Assembly (NCBI RefSeq): GCF_030546645.1
Contig: NZ_JAUOTO010000004.1
Location: forward strand, 558,001 to 622,000
Direction: 5' to 3'
From: Flavitalea plasmicola
GTDB taxonomy: Bacteria > Bacteroidota > Bacteroidia > Chitinophagales > Chitinophagaceae
DNA: 64,000 nucleotides
The notes beneath the pieces are model-generated. The model had not been told where the DNA came from. It searched no databases and worked only from the letters and a program-made list of their open reading frames with translations. Positions 33,601 to 43,600 of the stretch are shown in pieces. The translations under genes were made by a program, and so were the position numbers. Positions within the stretch are counted from its first letter, which is position 1, and each line of letters opens with the position of its first letter.

Positions 33601-35145
33601 CTAATAACCGGGATTTTGGGTAAGCTTTGTATTAATTTGTATTTCCCTGTACGGAAGTGGGTATATCAGCCTGTTTTCGGTGACGTTAAAGGAAGTGGGC
33701 AGCAGCCAGCCGTAGAGCGCTTTTAATGTCACGCCTTTTGCATTCAGTACGTCGATAGCTTTTCCGATGCGTATAAGGTCTGTCCAGCGGTGATTTTCGA
33801 AAGCCAGCTCGTGCCGGGTCTCATTGGCTACATTGTCGGCGGTGGCCTGGGCCAACGGTGCGAGGCCGGCTCTTTGCCTGACCTGGTTCAAATAGGGGAG
33901 GGCGTCACCGGCTTTGTTCTCGTCAACCAGGCATTCAGCCAGCAATAGCAGCGCTCCGGAATAGCGAAATACCGGCCAGTCGTCCGGGGTATTGAACTCG
34001 ATGGAATAAGGGGGATGAAAATACTTTTTGATCATGTAAAAATTCGTCAGGCCCGGCTGGGGTGTAAAGCCGACAGGGCTTTTGAGGTCCTTGGCCGTAT
34101 AGTCTTCCACGCCACTGATGGTGCCTTCCACCACGGCTATGGATGCGGGCAACCGCTGGTCGCCGGATTCGTAAGAATCGACCATTTCCTGGGTGGGTAC
34201 GTTCCAGCCGCTGAAGATATTCATCGTGCTGCCGTGGAAGCCAGTGAGCACCTCGGAGTTGAGGGTTTTGGGAATAAAGATCCACGCAAAATTACTTTGC
34301 TGGCCGCTTACCAGATCTGACATATACTGAACTTCGAAGATGGACTCCGCATTGTTCTTATTAGCAGGGTCGAATACATCCGCATAGTTGGGCAGCAGGG
34401 AATAGTTCATGTTGGTGATATCCAGCAGCTCGGTTTCGGCGGAAGGATAATCTTTCGTCGGCTGGGACATGTAAGCATATGCCAGCAGCATTTTTGCGGC
34501 TCCTTTGGATGCCCGGCCGGATTGAGGAAAGGTAGTTACCACAGGGAGCAGGGGAATGGCGGCTTTCAGGTCGGTAACGATCTGTTTATACACTTCATCG
34601 ACCGTATTGCGGGGTTGGAAGGCTTGCTCCGGGGCTGTCAATTCTTTCAATTGCAAAGGGACGCCACCGTAATGCTGCACCAGGTCGTAATAATAAAAGG
34701 CCCTTAAGAACAATGCTTCACCGGAAATGGAGTCCTTTGCGGATTGGGTGAGAACAGCAGTGGTGATCCTGGTCAGGATGGTATTCACTCTCGCGATGCC
34801 GGAATAATCGTTGCCGTACCTGTTGCCGGGTGAATTTGGCTGAGCGCTGGAATTGGCATCGTCCAGGAACTCGGCCAGGGATTCTGTACTGGTCTCCAGT
34901 CCTCTGTTGGCATTGTAGCGGGTGAAGAAAGTATTGTCCGATCGCATTTCATCCATATAAAAGCCTGTATGTACTATGACGCGGAGGGGTTGATAGGCGG
35001 CTACCACGGCCTGGTCGAACTGGCTCTTATTTTTAAAGAAGGAGGCGGAGCTTAAGGAAGTTTCGGGAACGAGATTCAGGAAGTCTTTTTTGCAGGCGGA
35101 AAGGGTCGCCAGGAGCATGATGATATATAGAAACTTATTCTTCAT
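33601..35145 (-). CDS. RagB/SusD family outer-membrane lipoprotein (locus B)
   Basis: A 514-residue SusD homologue with lipoprotein signal LLATLSACKK (Cys18). N-terminal TPR segments include LFLRAFYYYDLVQHYGGVPL and the C-terminus includes RYSGALLLLAECLVDENKAGDALPYLNQVRQRAGL plus ELAFENHRWTDLIRIG, both diagnostic. It pairs with SusC encoded 10 bases upstream to bind the glycan at the cell surface. A strong hairpin follows its stop. Confidence 0.96.
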   Translation of the reverse strand: MKNKFLYIIMLLATLSACKKDFLNLVPETSLSSASFFKNKSQFDQAVVAAYQPLRVIVHTGFYMDEMRSDNTFFTRYNANRGLETSTESLAEFLDDANSSAQPNSPGNRYGNDYSGIARVNTILTRITTAVLTQSAKDSISGEALFLRAFYYYDLVQHYGGVPLQLKELTAPEQAFQPRNTVDEVYKQIVTDLKAAIPLLPVVTTFPQSGRASKGAAKMLLAYAYMSQPTKDYPSAETELLDITNMNYSLLPNYADVFDPANKNNAESIFEVQYMSDLVSGQQSNFAWIFIPKTLNSEVLTGFHGSTMNIFSGWNVPTQEMVDSYESGDQRLPASIAVVEGTISGVEDYTAKDLKSPVGFTPQPGLTNFYMIKKYFHPPYSIEFNTPDDWPVFRYSGALLLLAECLVDENKAGDALPYLNQVRQRAGLAPLAQATADNVANETRHELAFENHRWTDLIRIGKAIDVLNAKGVTLKALYGWLLPTSFNVTENRLIYPLPYREIQINTKLTQNPGY

Positions 35146-35155
35146 AATGTTCTTT

Positions 35156-38100
35156 TTAAAAGTTAACGTTTACTCCTACTGAATAAGTTTTCGCAATAGG
35201 AAAGGCGGTGAAGTCACGTCCCTGATTGAGACCGTTTAACCCGGCATAGCCGATCTCGGGATTCATCCCCGGGTATTTTGTAAAAGTGAAGGCGTTTTGG
35301 GCGCTCAGGTACAGCCTTGCGCTTTTTATATAGGCATTTGCGCCTATTGGGAATGTATAGCCTAAGGTGATATTTTTTGCCATCAGGTACGTACCGCTGA
35401 AGACCTGCCGGGTAGTGAAGTTGCGGAAATCCGCCGTGGTGCCGGATCTTGTTCTGGGGTAGATGCCATCGCCGGGGTTGGCTTCCGATCTCCAACGCCT
35501 GGCCACGCCTTTTCTCACATTGAATACGCCATCCAGGTTCTCCGTGGATTGGAAAGCATCATCTGCGATATTATTCCCGACCGACCCTGCTACTGTTATA
35601 GAAAAGTCCCAATCGTTATAATTCAGCTGGTTGGTAAGGCCATAGGTAAATTTCGGATTGGGGTTTCCGATGTATGCCCGGTCATTGATGTCTATCTTCC
35701 CGTCGGGCTTTCCATTGGGTCCGCTGATGTCGGCAAACCTTGCGGTGCCCACCATGGCGGTGGCGTCGTGCGGCTGCGTGTCGAATTCCTGCTGGGTCAT
35801 ATAGACGCCTGTGTTGATATAGCCAAAGAACATGCCTATCGGATGGCCTACTGCCGTCCTGTTATCATCCCAATATTCCTGGTAGGCGCCAATCGGTGCA
35901 TCACTGGTGCCCAATTTTTTTACCATATTCCTGTCGAAGGAGATATTAAAGGCGGTGCTCCATTTTAATTTGCCCGTCAGGTTTTTGGTTTCGATGGTAA
36001 ATTCATGGCCCCAGAAATCAAATCGGCCGATGTTGGAGGTCACGCTGTTGAAACCTGACTGTACGGGTACATCAATGGCATAAAGCAGGCCGTCCGTTTT
36101 TTTCCAATAATAATCATAGGTCAAAGAAACCCTGCCTTTGAAAAGGCCCAGGTCCAAACCAAGGTCATAACCGGACGTGGTTTCCCAGGTTAAATTTGGA
36201 TTGCCTATGCCATTCAAAGTGCTGCCGGAGGCAAGCTGGTTGTTGAAAGTGTAATTGCTCTGACTCACACCCGCCAGGTAGGTGTAGTTACCTATGTTGT
36301 TATTGCCTACTTTGCCGTAGCTCGCCCTTAATTTAAGCAGGCTCAGCTTGTTGACGTTCTTCATAAATTGTTCGTCGGAAATGATCCATCCGGCTGAGAC
36401 GGAAGGGAAGTTCCCGTACTTGGTGTTGGACCCGAATTTGGACGAGCCGTCTCTCCTGAATGCTACGGAGAGCAGATACCTGCCGTCGTAATCATAATTT
36501 GCCCTTCCGATGAACGATACCAGGGAAAAGTCATTGGCGTCTACGTTGCCGATCCTTGTTGCGGCGACATTGAGCCATTGGATATTATCATCCGGGAACT
36601 GGGTGCCATTGATGTTGCTGCTTTCATGTGTGACTTTCTGGGAACTGTATCCAACGAAGGCCTCTATATTATGCCTGTTGAAGGATTTGGTATAGGTCAA
36701 TGTATTTTCGATGAGCCAGGACAGGAAGTTGCTGGTGTTATAGCTTCCGGAAGCTGAAGATGCGGGCGAAGTTCCTCCCAATATGGTGGATGGACTAAAG
36801 GCTCTATTGACAGAATTATCCGTATTTACATTTAAGCTGACCTTATACTTAAGCCCTTCGATAATTTTATAAGTGGCATAGGCATTTCCTATCAGGGTCG
36901 TATTTTTAGTCAGGTTGACCGTTTGCTGCAGCACCTGGTAGTAATTGGGGGTGGAGAACATACCTGGCGGCGCAAATCCAATAGGATAGGTCCCATCGGC
37001 ATTTTTGTAATTAAGGGTGGGATCTGTCAGGTAGGCCACCTGGATAATGTTGCGGCCTTCGCCTAATCCGGGCGTAATATTCTGATTGCGGTAGGTTACA
37101 CCCAGGTTCAATCCCAATGTCAGCCTATCCGAAGCGGTGTAGATATTGTTGGCCCTTGCGGTAAATCTTTCCGCCCATTGGTTCAGCATCACACCATCCT
37201 GCTTGTTGTAGTTAAGGTTGACCACAGACTTGAGATTCGTGGTGCCTGTGGAAAGCGCCAGGTTATAATTCTGGGTGCGCGCCTTTCTCAACAATACGTC
37301 AAACCAGTTGGTGCCGGAGGAGGGGGTGTATTGCGAAGGATTTTGATATTGTGCCGGAACGCCACCGGCGTAGCCTTCATAGGTGGCGGCATCTTCATAA
37401 TATTCTTTTTTGAATTGCGCGAATTCGGGTGCGTTCATTAAATCCGGCCTGCCTCTTTTGGATACGGTCTGGAGCCCGTTGAAGGCACTGAATTCAATAT
37501 TTTGCCTGCCTACCTTAGCCTGTTTGGTAGTGACCAATATTACGCCGTTGGCGGCGCGGGAGCCGTATAATGAGGATGCGGATGCATCCTTTAAGACAGT
37601 GATGCTTTCAATTTCGTCGGGGCTTAGGGTTTGAAGGCCGCTTTCCGTAGGGAACCCGTCGATTACGATGAGGGGGCTGTTGCCTGCATTGATGGATGCT
37701 GCGCCACGGATCCGGAAGGACATTTCAACCCCCGGCTGGCCGCTGTTCTGATTGATCTGTACGCCCGCGAACTTGCCCTGGATCTTTTGACCTATGTTGC
37801 TCACCGGCATGTCCTTTACCTCTGCGGTGTTCAACTGGCTGATGGACCCTGTGATGTCGCGTCTATTTTGCGTGCCGTAGCTTACTATCACCACCTCGCT
37901 CATTTTGGCATCTGACAAGGCGAGGGTAATATCGATGCTCTTGTCCAACTCTGCCGTCTTTGAACCAACTCTGTATTCCCTGGTGGCATAGCCTACGAAT
38001 GAGACAATTAATACATCGCCGGGTCTTACGTTTATTGAAAAAGTGCCGTCATTGCCCGTGGTAGTGGAAGTCTTGCTGCCCTTGACGGTCACTGAAGCGC

Positions 38101-38524
38101 CTGCCAGCGGCTGGCCATCACTTCCGCGTATTATGCCCGAGACAGGAGGAAATACCTGGCTGCTGTCCAATGCCGGCAAAGGCTGGGGCGGAGATTTCTT
38201 TTCAAACAGGACGATGGTCTTATCCCTGATGAGAAACTCCACGGGCTGACCTTTCAATATAGATGAAAGTAGCTCAGCGAGCGGCATCTGAATGGCGTGG
38301 ATGGTGACAGGCTTTGTCAAGGCCATGACCTCCCGGTTGCAGAAAACGACGTAACCGGTCTGTTTTTCAATGTCTGAGAAGACTTTTTTCATTGGGATGG
38401 CCCTGCCTACGATGGAGACATTCTGGGCCAGGCCTGCAGCGTGCACCTGGATAAATGCAACAGTTAGTAATGCAAAGGTTAACTTCATGACAAACAGCGT
38501 TTTCCCAATAGCGGTTTTTTGCAT
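35156..38524 (-). CDS. SusC/RagA TonB-dependent transporter with STN domain (locus B)
   Basis: The frame runs to a TTG at 38533, but ATG 38524 (MQKTAIGKTLF) is the better start. The 1122-residue protein has a signal peptide, an STN domain (about 35-110, MKKVFSDIEKQTGYVVFCNREV and LIRDKTIVLFE), a carboxypeptidase-regulatory domain (VSGIIRGSDGQPLAGASV to about 215), a plug with the SusC signature (VSYGTQNRRDITGS, LKDASASSLYGSRAANGVILVTTK) and the barrel ending SVGVNVNF. The STN domain can touch FecR in the periplasm, so this receptor probably senses its own substrate and drives the locus B sigma factor. Confidence 0.97.
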   Translation of the reverse strand: MQKTAIGKTLFVMKLTFALLTVAFIQVHAAGLAQNVSIVGRAIPMKKVFSDIEKQTGYVVFCNREVMALTKPVTIHAIQMPLAELLSSILKGQPVEFLIRDKTIVLFEKKSPPQPLPALDSSQVFPPVSGIIRGSDGQPLAGASVTVKGSKTSTTTGNDGTFSINVRPGDVLIVSFVGYATREYRVGSKTAELDKSIDITLALSDAKMSEVVIVSYGTQNRRDITGSISQLNTAEVKDMPVSNIGQKIQGKFAGVQINQNSGQPGVEMSFRIRGAASINAGNSPLIVIDGFPTESGLQTLSPDEIESITVLKDASASSLYGSRAANGVILVTTKQAKVGRQNIEFSAFNGLQTVSKRGRPDLMNAPEFAQFKKEYYEDAATYEGYAGGVPAQYQNPSQYTPSSGTNWFDVLLRKARTQNYNLALSTGTTNLKSVVNLNYNKQDGVMLNQWAERFTARANNIYTASDRLTLGLNLGVTYRNQNITPGLGEGRNIIQVAYLTDPTLNYKNADGTYPIGFAPPGMFSTPNYYQVLQQTVNLTKNTTLIGNAYATYKIIEGLKYKVSLNVNTDNSVNRAFSPSTILGGTSPASSASGSYNTSNFLSWLIENTLTYTKSFNRHNIEAFVGYSSQKVTHESSNINGTQFPDDNIQWLNVAATRIGNVDANDFSLVSFIGRANYDYDGRYLLSVAFRRDGSSKFGSNTKYGNFPSVSAGWIISDEQFMKNVNKLSLLKLRASYGKVGNNNIGNYTYLAGVSQSNYTFNNQLASGSTLNGIGNPNLTWETTSGYDLGLDLGLFKGRVSLTYDYYWKKTDGLLYAIDVPVQSGFNSVTSNIGRFDFWGHEFTIETKNLTGKLKWSTAFNISFDRNMVKKLGTSDAPIGAYQEYWDDNRTAVGHPIGMFFGYINTGVYMTQQEFDTQPHDATAMVGTARFADISGPNGKPDGKIDINDRAYIGNPNPKFTYGLTNQLNYNDWDFSITVAGSVGNNIADDAFQSTENLDGVFNVRKGVARRWRSEANPGDGIYPRTRSGTTADFRNFTTRQVFSGTYLMAKNITLGYTFPIGANAYIKSARLYLSAQNAFTFTKYPGMNPEIGYAGLNGLNQGRDFTAFPIAKTYSVGVNVNF

Positions 38525-38592
38525 AAATTGCAATTGATTTGGTTGTTAATAAAAGTGGTTAACTACAGTCTTTTAGGTCAACTAAATTTTCG

Positions 38593-38616
38593 CCGGGAGT
38601 GTCCCCACACTTCCGG
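38593..38616 (-). promoter_or_regulatory. Stem-loop between fecR and susC (locus B)
   Basis: CCGGGAGTGT and ACACTTCCGG pair over ten positions with one G-T wobble (an A-C mismatch in the minus-strand RNA), around a CCCC loop, in the gap between FecR and SusC. On the plus strand it is followed by TTTTTT. A similar hairpin occupies the corresponding gap in locus A. Confidence 0.6.
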
Positions 38617-38643
38617 TTTTTTCATAGACCTAATTTTTTCATA

Positions 38644-39840
38644 TCATGGCAGGACAATCAGTCGCCTCCCTACGACTTTAAAATGAACTTGTGATTTTTC
38701 AAGGATCAGCAGCAGATCGTTCAAAGGGATATTCTTTGTCATTTTTCCATAAAAGCGGATAGGAGAAATGTTATTCTCATACGCTACTTCAATATCATAC
38801 CACCGTTCCAGCTGATTCATGACCTCCTGCAGGCTGGCATCATTGAAATTGAATATCCCATTCTTCCAGGCCACGGCTTTTTCTGTTTCCACGTCATTCT
38901 CGATCGCGAGCTTGCGCGTACTGGTCTCCAGCTGTGATTGTTGGCCCGGCCTCAGCTTAACTATTTGCTCTCCCGGCGCCATTTCGATGCCGGTGTGGAA
39001 TTGAATGCTGCCTTCCAGCAGGGTGGTTTTCATGACCGGCTCGTTCCTGTATGCATTGACATTGAAATGCGTACCCAATACTTTTATACCGGCCGTTTGG
39101 TCGACCTTTACGATGAAAGGCATGGAGGGATTGCCGGCTACTTCAAAATAAGCTTCTCCTGTAAGCTCAACCGTTCTATCCTTGCCGGTGAAAATGGTAG
39201 GGTAATGAATAGCGCTTGCTGCGTTCAGCCATACTTCGGTACCGTCGGGAAGCTTAATGTGAAACTGCCGGCCTTTTGGCGTACTTAATGTATTATAGGC
39301 AATCTCGCCGGAGGTGCTTCCCGTGGTGGAGTAAGCCAGCTTTCCCTGAGAGATCACCAGATCCGCGCCGTTCTGGCTTGCTACCTTGCCGTTGCCCAGG
39401 CTGTCCAGCAGGACACTTGAACCATCGGCGAGGGTAAGGATCGCGCCATTTTTACCGGGTACAATAAGCTCATTGGTGCTATTGGTTTTTTTCACCAGCC
39501 GGGGCTGCACCGGCGAGCTGGTGTGGCGGAAATAAACGCCGGCCAGCACTATCAGAAGCACGCAGGCGGCTGCCGCAGTCCACCTTCCGATGTTGTAGGT
39601 CCTGGCTGACGAATGATCGGTTGGTCTGCCCGCGCGGAGTGCTTTATCGGCCAGGTCTTCGTAGGGCTTCAAATCGTTGTCCTTCTGCGGCGCCCGATCC
39701 AATAGGTCCATCATCACCTGTGAGAACAATGCTTCATTGCCGGATTGTTCAATAAAGTCCGATAGCTCTTCCTGTTCGGAGGTAGAAATGGCATTATTCA
39801 TATATCGCTCTACCAAATAGGCCAGGCGTGACTTGATCAT
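38644..39840 (-). CDS. FecR family anti-sigma factor (locus B)
   Basis: ATG 39840 (MIKSRLAYLVERYMNN) is the likely start; ten more residues would be possible from 39870. The 398-residue protein has an N-terminal sigma-binding part, a transmembrane helix around 80-100 (WTAAAACVLLIVLAGVYF), the FecR domain (LADGSSVLLDSLG, KLPDGTEVWLNAASAIHYP, ELTGEAYFEVA, VLGTHFNVNAY) and a DUF4974 tail (MNQLERWYDIEVAYEN). It should hold the sigma factor of 39915 until the STN domain of SusC signals. It starts 74 bases after the sigma stop. Confidence 0.95.
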   Translation of the reverse strand: MIKSRLAYLVERYMNNAISTSEQEELSDFIEQSGNEALFSQVMMDLLDRAPQKDNDLKPYEDLADKALRAGRPTDHSSARTYNIGRWTAAAACVLLIVLAGVYFRHTSSPVQPRLVKKTNSTNELIVPGKNGAILTLADGSSVLLDSLGNGKVASQNGADLVISQGKLAYSTTGSTSGEIAYNTLSTPKGRQFHIKLPDGTEVWLNAASAIHYPTIFTGKDRTVELTGEAYFEVAGNPSMPFIVKVDQTAGIKVLGTHFNVNAYRNEPVMKTTLLEGSIQFHTGIEMAPGEQIVKLRPGQQSQLETSTRKLAIENDVETEKAVAWKNGIFNFNDASLQEVMNQLERWYDIEVAYENNISPIRFYGKMTKNIPLNDLLLILEKSQVHFKVVGRRLIVLP

Positions 39841-39914
39841 GGAATAGTATATAGTAAAGAGACCCTGCAAAATTGCATTAGGCCCCCATTGCCATTAAAA
39901 AAAAGGAGGAATTA

Positions 39915-40496
39915 TTAGTGAGACAAAGATTTCCCGGCTTCCACGAGTTTGCGCCGGACGGCCCGGAGGGCCACAATGAGTGTTTTCTTAACATATTTGG
40001 AAGTCAGGCCGAGCTGTGCAGCAATCTCCGGAATTTTCAGTCCTTGTTCCCGGCTCAGCCGGTAGATATCTCTTTGCCGGGGAGAAAGCGACCTTACTGC
40101 ATCATGAATGATTCCTTGGGTCTCTCTCATGGAAAATGCGTGTTCGGAGTTATTGATGATGCTGTTCAGGTCGGTGTCTGTAAGCGTTTCCAATGGTATA
40201 TGCTGTAGTCCATTTTGTTTTAAGTAGCGGAAGCATTCATTGGAAAATATTTTGAAGATCCAGGCGCGGGGGTATTGGACGTTGCGTAATTTTTCGCGAT
40301 GGAGCCAGAGCCTGATCAGCGTTTCCTGGATGACTTCGGCGACTACTTCTTCCGATCTTAGTAGTTTGATCCCTGTGCCTGCCAGGTAGGGGAGCAGGCG
40401 CCGGTATAATTGTTTGAATGCGATCTCGTCTCCGTCTGCAATCAGAAGAACAAGTTCTTTTTCGTCTTTTTCAATATATGGCAGCGCGCTTCTCAA
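39915..40496 (-). CDS. ECF RNA polymerase sigma factor (locus B)
   Basis: A 193-residue ECF sigma factor: region 2 at about 24-90 (FKQLYRRLLPYLAGTGIKLL, VIQETLIRLWLHREKLRNVQYPRAWIFKIFSN) and region 4 at about 125-180 (SLSPRQRDIYRLSREQGLKIPEIAAQLGLTSKYVKKTL). The start is probably TTG at 40496 since no ATG or GTG lies near it. A -7 box is seen 23 bases upstream. It should activate the locus B genes under control of the FecR gene that follows. Confidence 0.93.
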   Translation of the reverse strand: MRSALPYIEKDEKELVLLIADGDEIAFKQLYRRLLPYLAGTGIKLLRSEEVVAEVIQETLIRLWLHREKLRNVQYPRAWIFKIFSNECFRYLKQNGLQHIPLETLTDTDLNSIINNSEHAFSMRETQGIIHDAVRSLSPRQRDIYRLSREQGLKIPEIAAQLGLTSKYVKKTLIVALRAVRRKLVEAGKSLSH

Positions 40497-40518
40497 AATG
40501 GGTCGAGCCTTGTCGAAC

Positions 40519-40526
40519 CAAAAATA
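40519..40526 (-). promoter_or_regulatory. Candidate -7 box of the locus B sigma gene
   Basis: TATTTTTG on the minus strand. A TTTGCAAA palindrome (40552-40559) is again centred 36.5 bp from its final G, but this is a short palindrome in A/T-rich DNA and could be chance. No TTG at -33 spacing. Confidence 0.35.
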
Positions 40527-40601
40527 GACTTATTTTCAGAACTAAAAATTTTTTGCAAATTGTTTTCTGCATGGCAGGACGGTGCAGGATGGTGGACCCT
40601 G

Positions 40602-40991
40602 TCATAACCGATTCGAAAAGTAATTCTTCACAAAAGCGTGCTGTTGATTTTGGGTCATTTTATCGGTGTCTTTCGTTTCAAGTTTTATTTTCTCAAATTG
40701 GTGGTCGGCCCTTAAAAGATTTAATAGTTCCACCTTTGCATCCGTCGGCCCGAAGAGGATGACATCCTCGAAGTTGAGGATAAAGTTGCCCAATTGTTTG
40801 TAATACCCCGATTGCTGCTGTTGCTCCTTGTGGTGCATCCCATCCTTACTTTTTCCCAGACCGTGTTCATTTTGGCGGTGGGCAAATGGGTTAGAAATGA
40901 TGTTTGTCGTGATTGGCTCTGTGGTGAATTCCATTAAATGGGCGGAGGAGTGATCCATCCAGATGCCCAGGTTTTTCGTTGTTGTTAGCAT
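40602..40991 (-). CDS. Small eRF1/host-factor-like protein
   Basis: Start set at ATG 40991 (MLTTTKNLGIWMDHS). The 129-residue product has NLGIWMDHSSAHLMEF and a C-terminal FEDVILFGPTDAKVELLNLLRADHQFEKIKLETKDTDKMT, the pattern of small bacterial proteins related to the third domain of peptide chain release factor eRF1 (ribosome-interacting). A Gln/His-rich linker (HHKEQQQQSGYYK) joins the two parts. It is upstream of the locus B sigma gene, separated by 105 bases with a separate promoter, so it need not be in that locus. Function is unknown. Confidence 0.65.
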   Translation of the reverse strand: MLTTTKNLGIWMDHSSAHLMEFTTEPITTNIISNPFAHRQNEHGLGKSKDGMHHKEQQQQSGYYKQLGNFILNFEDVILFGPTDAKVELLNLLRADHQFEKIKLETKDTDKMTQNQQHAFVKNYFSNRL

Positions 40992-41214
40992 TTTTATGTT
41001 ATTAATTGAACTGTGATTGGAAGGGCCTTCACCTATAGGGGCAATATCCCTGCCACAGCCTTCAATACTCAAAAAACGGTCGGTCATTGTATCGAAAGCG
41101 AACAGGGACTTGCATTGCTGAACTGTAATTGTTTGATTTTTAACCTAGTCGGTGTTTGGTTCATTTTTTGGGAAATGAATGTCAACCCATCGATCAAACT
41201 AAAATGCTTTTCAA

Positions 41215-43590
41215 ATGCTGAAGAATGTCTTCCTGGTCACTATCCGCAATCTATGGCGGAACAAATCTTTTTCTTCCATAAATATTACCGGCCTGGCCAT
41301 TGGTATGGCATCCGCTCTGCTTATCGGATTATGGGTGCAGCATGAATACAGTTTTGACCGGTGGCATGCGAAAGCCAATCGTATTTACCAATTATATACC
41401 CGGGAGGAATACAACGGCAAGCCAGAAGCGTGGCCGCGTGTGTCTTCGCTGATGGCTCCGGAATTGAAAAAGGACTTTTCTGAAATAGAGGAAGCCGTCA
41501 GGATAAGGACTGTCTTTTTCCTGACGAGCAATGGAGAGAAGCATTTCAATCTTGAGGGTGCATTTGCCGATGCCGGATTCCTGTCCGTTTTCAGCTTCCC
41601 GCTGCTGAAAGGGGATGTGCGGACGGCGCTTAGCGGGGATCAGGACATTGTGCTTACCGAGCATGTGGCAAAGTCCTTATTTGGCGACACGGACCCTATT
41701 GGCCAGACGGTACGCGTTGACAGCGCGGATAATTTCAGGGTGACCGCCGTTCTAAAGGACTTACCCGATAACACCGGGTTCAGTTTTCAGTACCTTTTAC
41801 CCTGGAGCTACCTTCACCGGCTGGGATGGGATAACAATGGAGGGTCCTGGAAGAATACGGATGCCGTCACGTATACAATTCTCAAGCAGGGAACTTCCGA
41901 GGCAGCATTCGACCTGAAAGTAAAAAACATCGTTCAGCGGCAAACAACGGAGAGTAAAGGTGCGGGACGGGAAACCTTTACCCAGCCTCTTGTCCGTGCG
42001 CATTTATATTCCAAGGTTGAGAATGGCAGGCTTACGGGCGGGCTGATCTCCACGGTGAGGCTGTTTACGATCATAGCGATCTTTATTCTGCTGATAGCCT
42101 GCATTAATTTTATGAACCTCAGCACGGCCCGCAGTGCAAAGCGTGCCAGGGAAGTTGGCATACGGAAGGTAGTGGGTGCGATCCGGGGTTCGCTGGTGGC
42201 CCAGTTCATCGGGGAGAGTATGGTTCTGGCAGCATTATCCTTCGTGCTGGCTCTTTGCATAGTGGCGCTCAGTCTGAAAAGTTTCAACCAACTGATCGGC
42301 GCCGATCTGCGGATTAATTTTGAAGATGCGCGGTTTTGGGTTTTTGCAATAGGATTCGTCTTTCTCACGGGGGTAGTTGCGGGCAGCTATCCTGCATTTT
42401 ATCTTTCTTCTTTCCGGCCCGTGGCGGTCCTGAAGGGGACCTTTCATAAAGTGAATGCGCTGCTGACACCGCGCAAAGTGCTGGTTGTGCTCCAATTCAC
42501 ATTTGCCATCATCCTTATTATCTGCACGATCATTGTCGACAGACAGATCCGGTTTGCACGGGAGAGGGACACAGGGTATAGCAAGGACAAACTGGTATAT
42601 ACCTTTGTACAGGGCGATGTAATAAAGCATTATGATTTGATCAAGCGGGATCTGATCAGCAGCGGGGCCGCCACCGCAGTGACCAGGCTGTTCTCTCCCA
42701 TGACCAGGGTCTGGGGGGCGGCGGCGGGATTCTCCTGGCCTGGCAGTGTGGAAGCCGACAAGAAGATCAATTTTCTGCAATTCGAATCAGATGCTGACTT
42801 TATACAAACTACCGGAACCCGCCTGTTACAGGGGAGGGATATCGATCTGAAGGCCTATCCTACAGACAGCACTGCGGTGTTGTTGAATGAGTCGGCGGTG
42901 AAAACCATGCGACTCGATCATCCTGTGGGTAAGATGATCAGGAATGGTCAGGGTGTCGACTGCCATGTAGTGGGTGTCCTGAAGGATTTCATAATAGAGT
43001 CTCCTTATGAAGCCGTCGAGCCCATGATCATCCAGGGTCTTTCGACGACCTATCCAGTGCTGCATTTCAGGCTTAACCCGGAAAATCCCGTGTCGGTGGA
43101 TCTTAAAAAAGCGGAAGCGGTCTTTAAACGCTACAACCCTCAATACCCCTTTGAATATTATTTCACCGATGAGGCGTATAACAAGAAGTTCAGGGCGCAG
43201 CAGCAGGAAGCCAGGCTGGGTCTGCTTTTCAGTGCGCTGACGATCTTCATTTCATGTCTGGGCCTGTTTGGACTTGCGTCTTATATGGCTGAATCCAGGA
43301 GGAGGGAGATCGGAATCCGCAAGGTCCTGGGCGCATCTGTGGCCGGCATTGCATTTTTAATGGCAAGGGATTTTGTCCGGCTGGTCGTCGTTGCGGTGAT
43401 CATCGCAACACCCATTGCGTGGTATGCCATGCATTCCTGGCTGGAAGGGTTCAACTACCGCATACATATGGGGGCATGGACCTTTATCGTCGCCGGGCTG
43501 CTGGCCATCTTTATCGCCCTGGTAACCGTGGGCTACCAGGCTGTTGCGGCTGGGTTGGCCAATCCAGTCCGCAACCTTCGATCAGAATAA
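41215..43590 (+). CDS. FtsX/MacB-type ABC transporter permease
   Basis: A 791-residue permease of the Bacteroidota 'FtsX-like' type with four or more membrane helices: one N-terminal (LAIGMASALLIGLWV, about 26-40), a MacB periplasmic core domain (about 45-260), FtsX domain 1 (about 275-400, NLSTARSAKRAREVGIRKVVGA) and FtsX domain 2 (about 675-785, ESRRREIGIRKVLGASV). The duplicated EVGIRKVxGA loop is the family hallmark. There is no ATPase next to it, as often for this class. Direction is opposite to locus B, and the 223-base gap before it is the divergent control region; I saw no TAnnTTTG box there. It converges with the gene at 43601. Confidence 0.95.
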   Translation: MLKNVFLVTIRNLWRNKSFSSINITGLAIGMASALLIGLWVQHEYSFDRWHAKANRIYQLYTREEYNGKPEAWPRVSSLMAPELKKDFSEIEEAVRIRTVFFLTSNGEKHFNLEGAFADAGFLSVFSFPLLKGDVRTALSGDQDIVLTEHVAKSLFGDTDPIGQTVRVDSADNFRVTAVLKDLPDNTGFSFQYLLPWSYLHRLGWDNNGGSWKNTDAVTYTILKQGTSEAAFDLKVKNIVQRQTTESKGAGRETFTQPLVRAHLYSKVENGRLTGGLISTVRLFTIIAIFILLIACINFMNLSTARSAKRAREVGIRKVVGAIRGSLVAQFIGESMVLAALSFVLALCIVALSLKSFNQLIGADLRINFEDARFWVFAIGFVFLTGVVAGSYPAFYLSSFRPVAVLKGTFHKVNALLTPRKVLVVLQFTFAIILIICTIIVDRQIRFARERDTGYSKDKLVYTFVQGDVIKHYDLIKRDLISSGAATAVTRLFSPMTRVWGAAAGFSWPGSVEADKKINFLQFESDADFIQTTGTRLLQGRDIDLKAYPTDSTAVLLNESAVKTMRLDHPVGKMIRNGQGVDCHVVGVLKDFIIESPYEAVEPMIIQGLSTTYPVLHFRLNPENPVSVDLKKAEAVFKRYNPQYPFEYYFTDEAYNKKFRAQQQEARLGLLFSALTIFISCLGLFGLASYMAESRRREIGIRKVLGASVAGIAFLMARDFVRLVVVAVIIATPIAWYAMHSWLEGFNYRIHMGAWTFIVAGLLAIFIALVTVGYQAVAAGLANPVRNLRSE

Positions 43591-43600
43591 GCAGGCGGCA

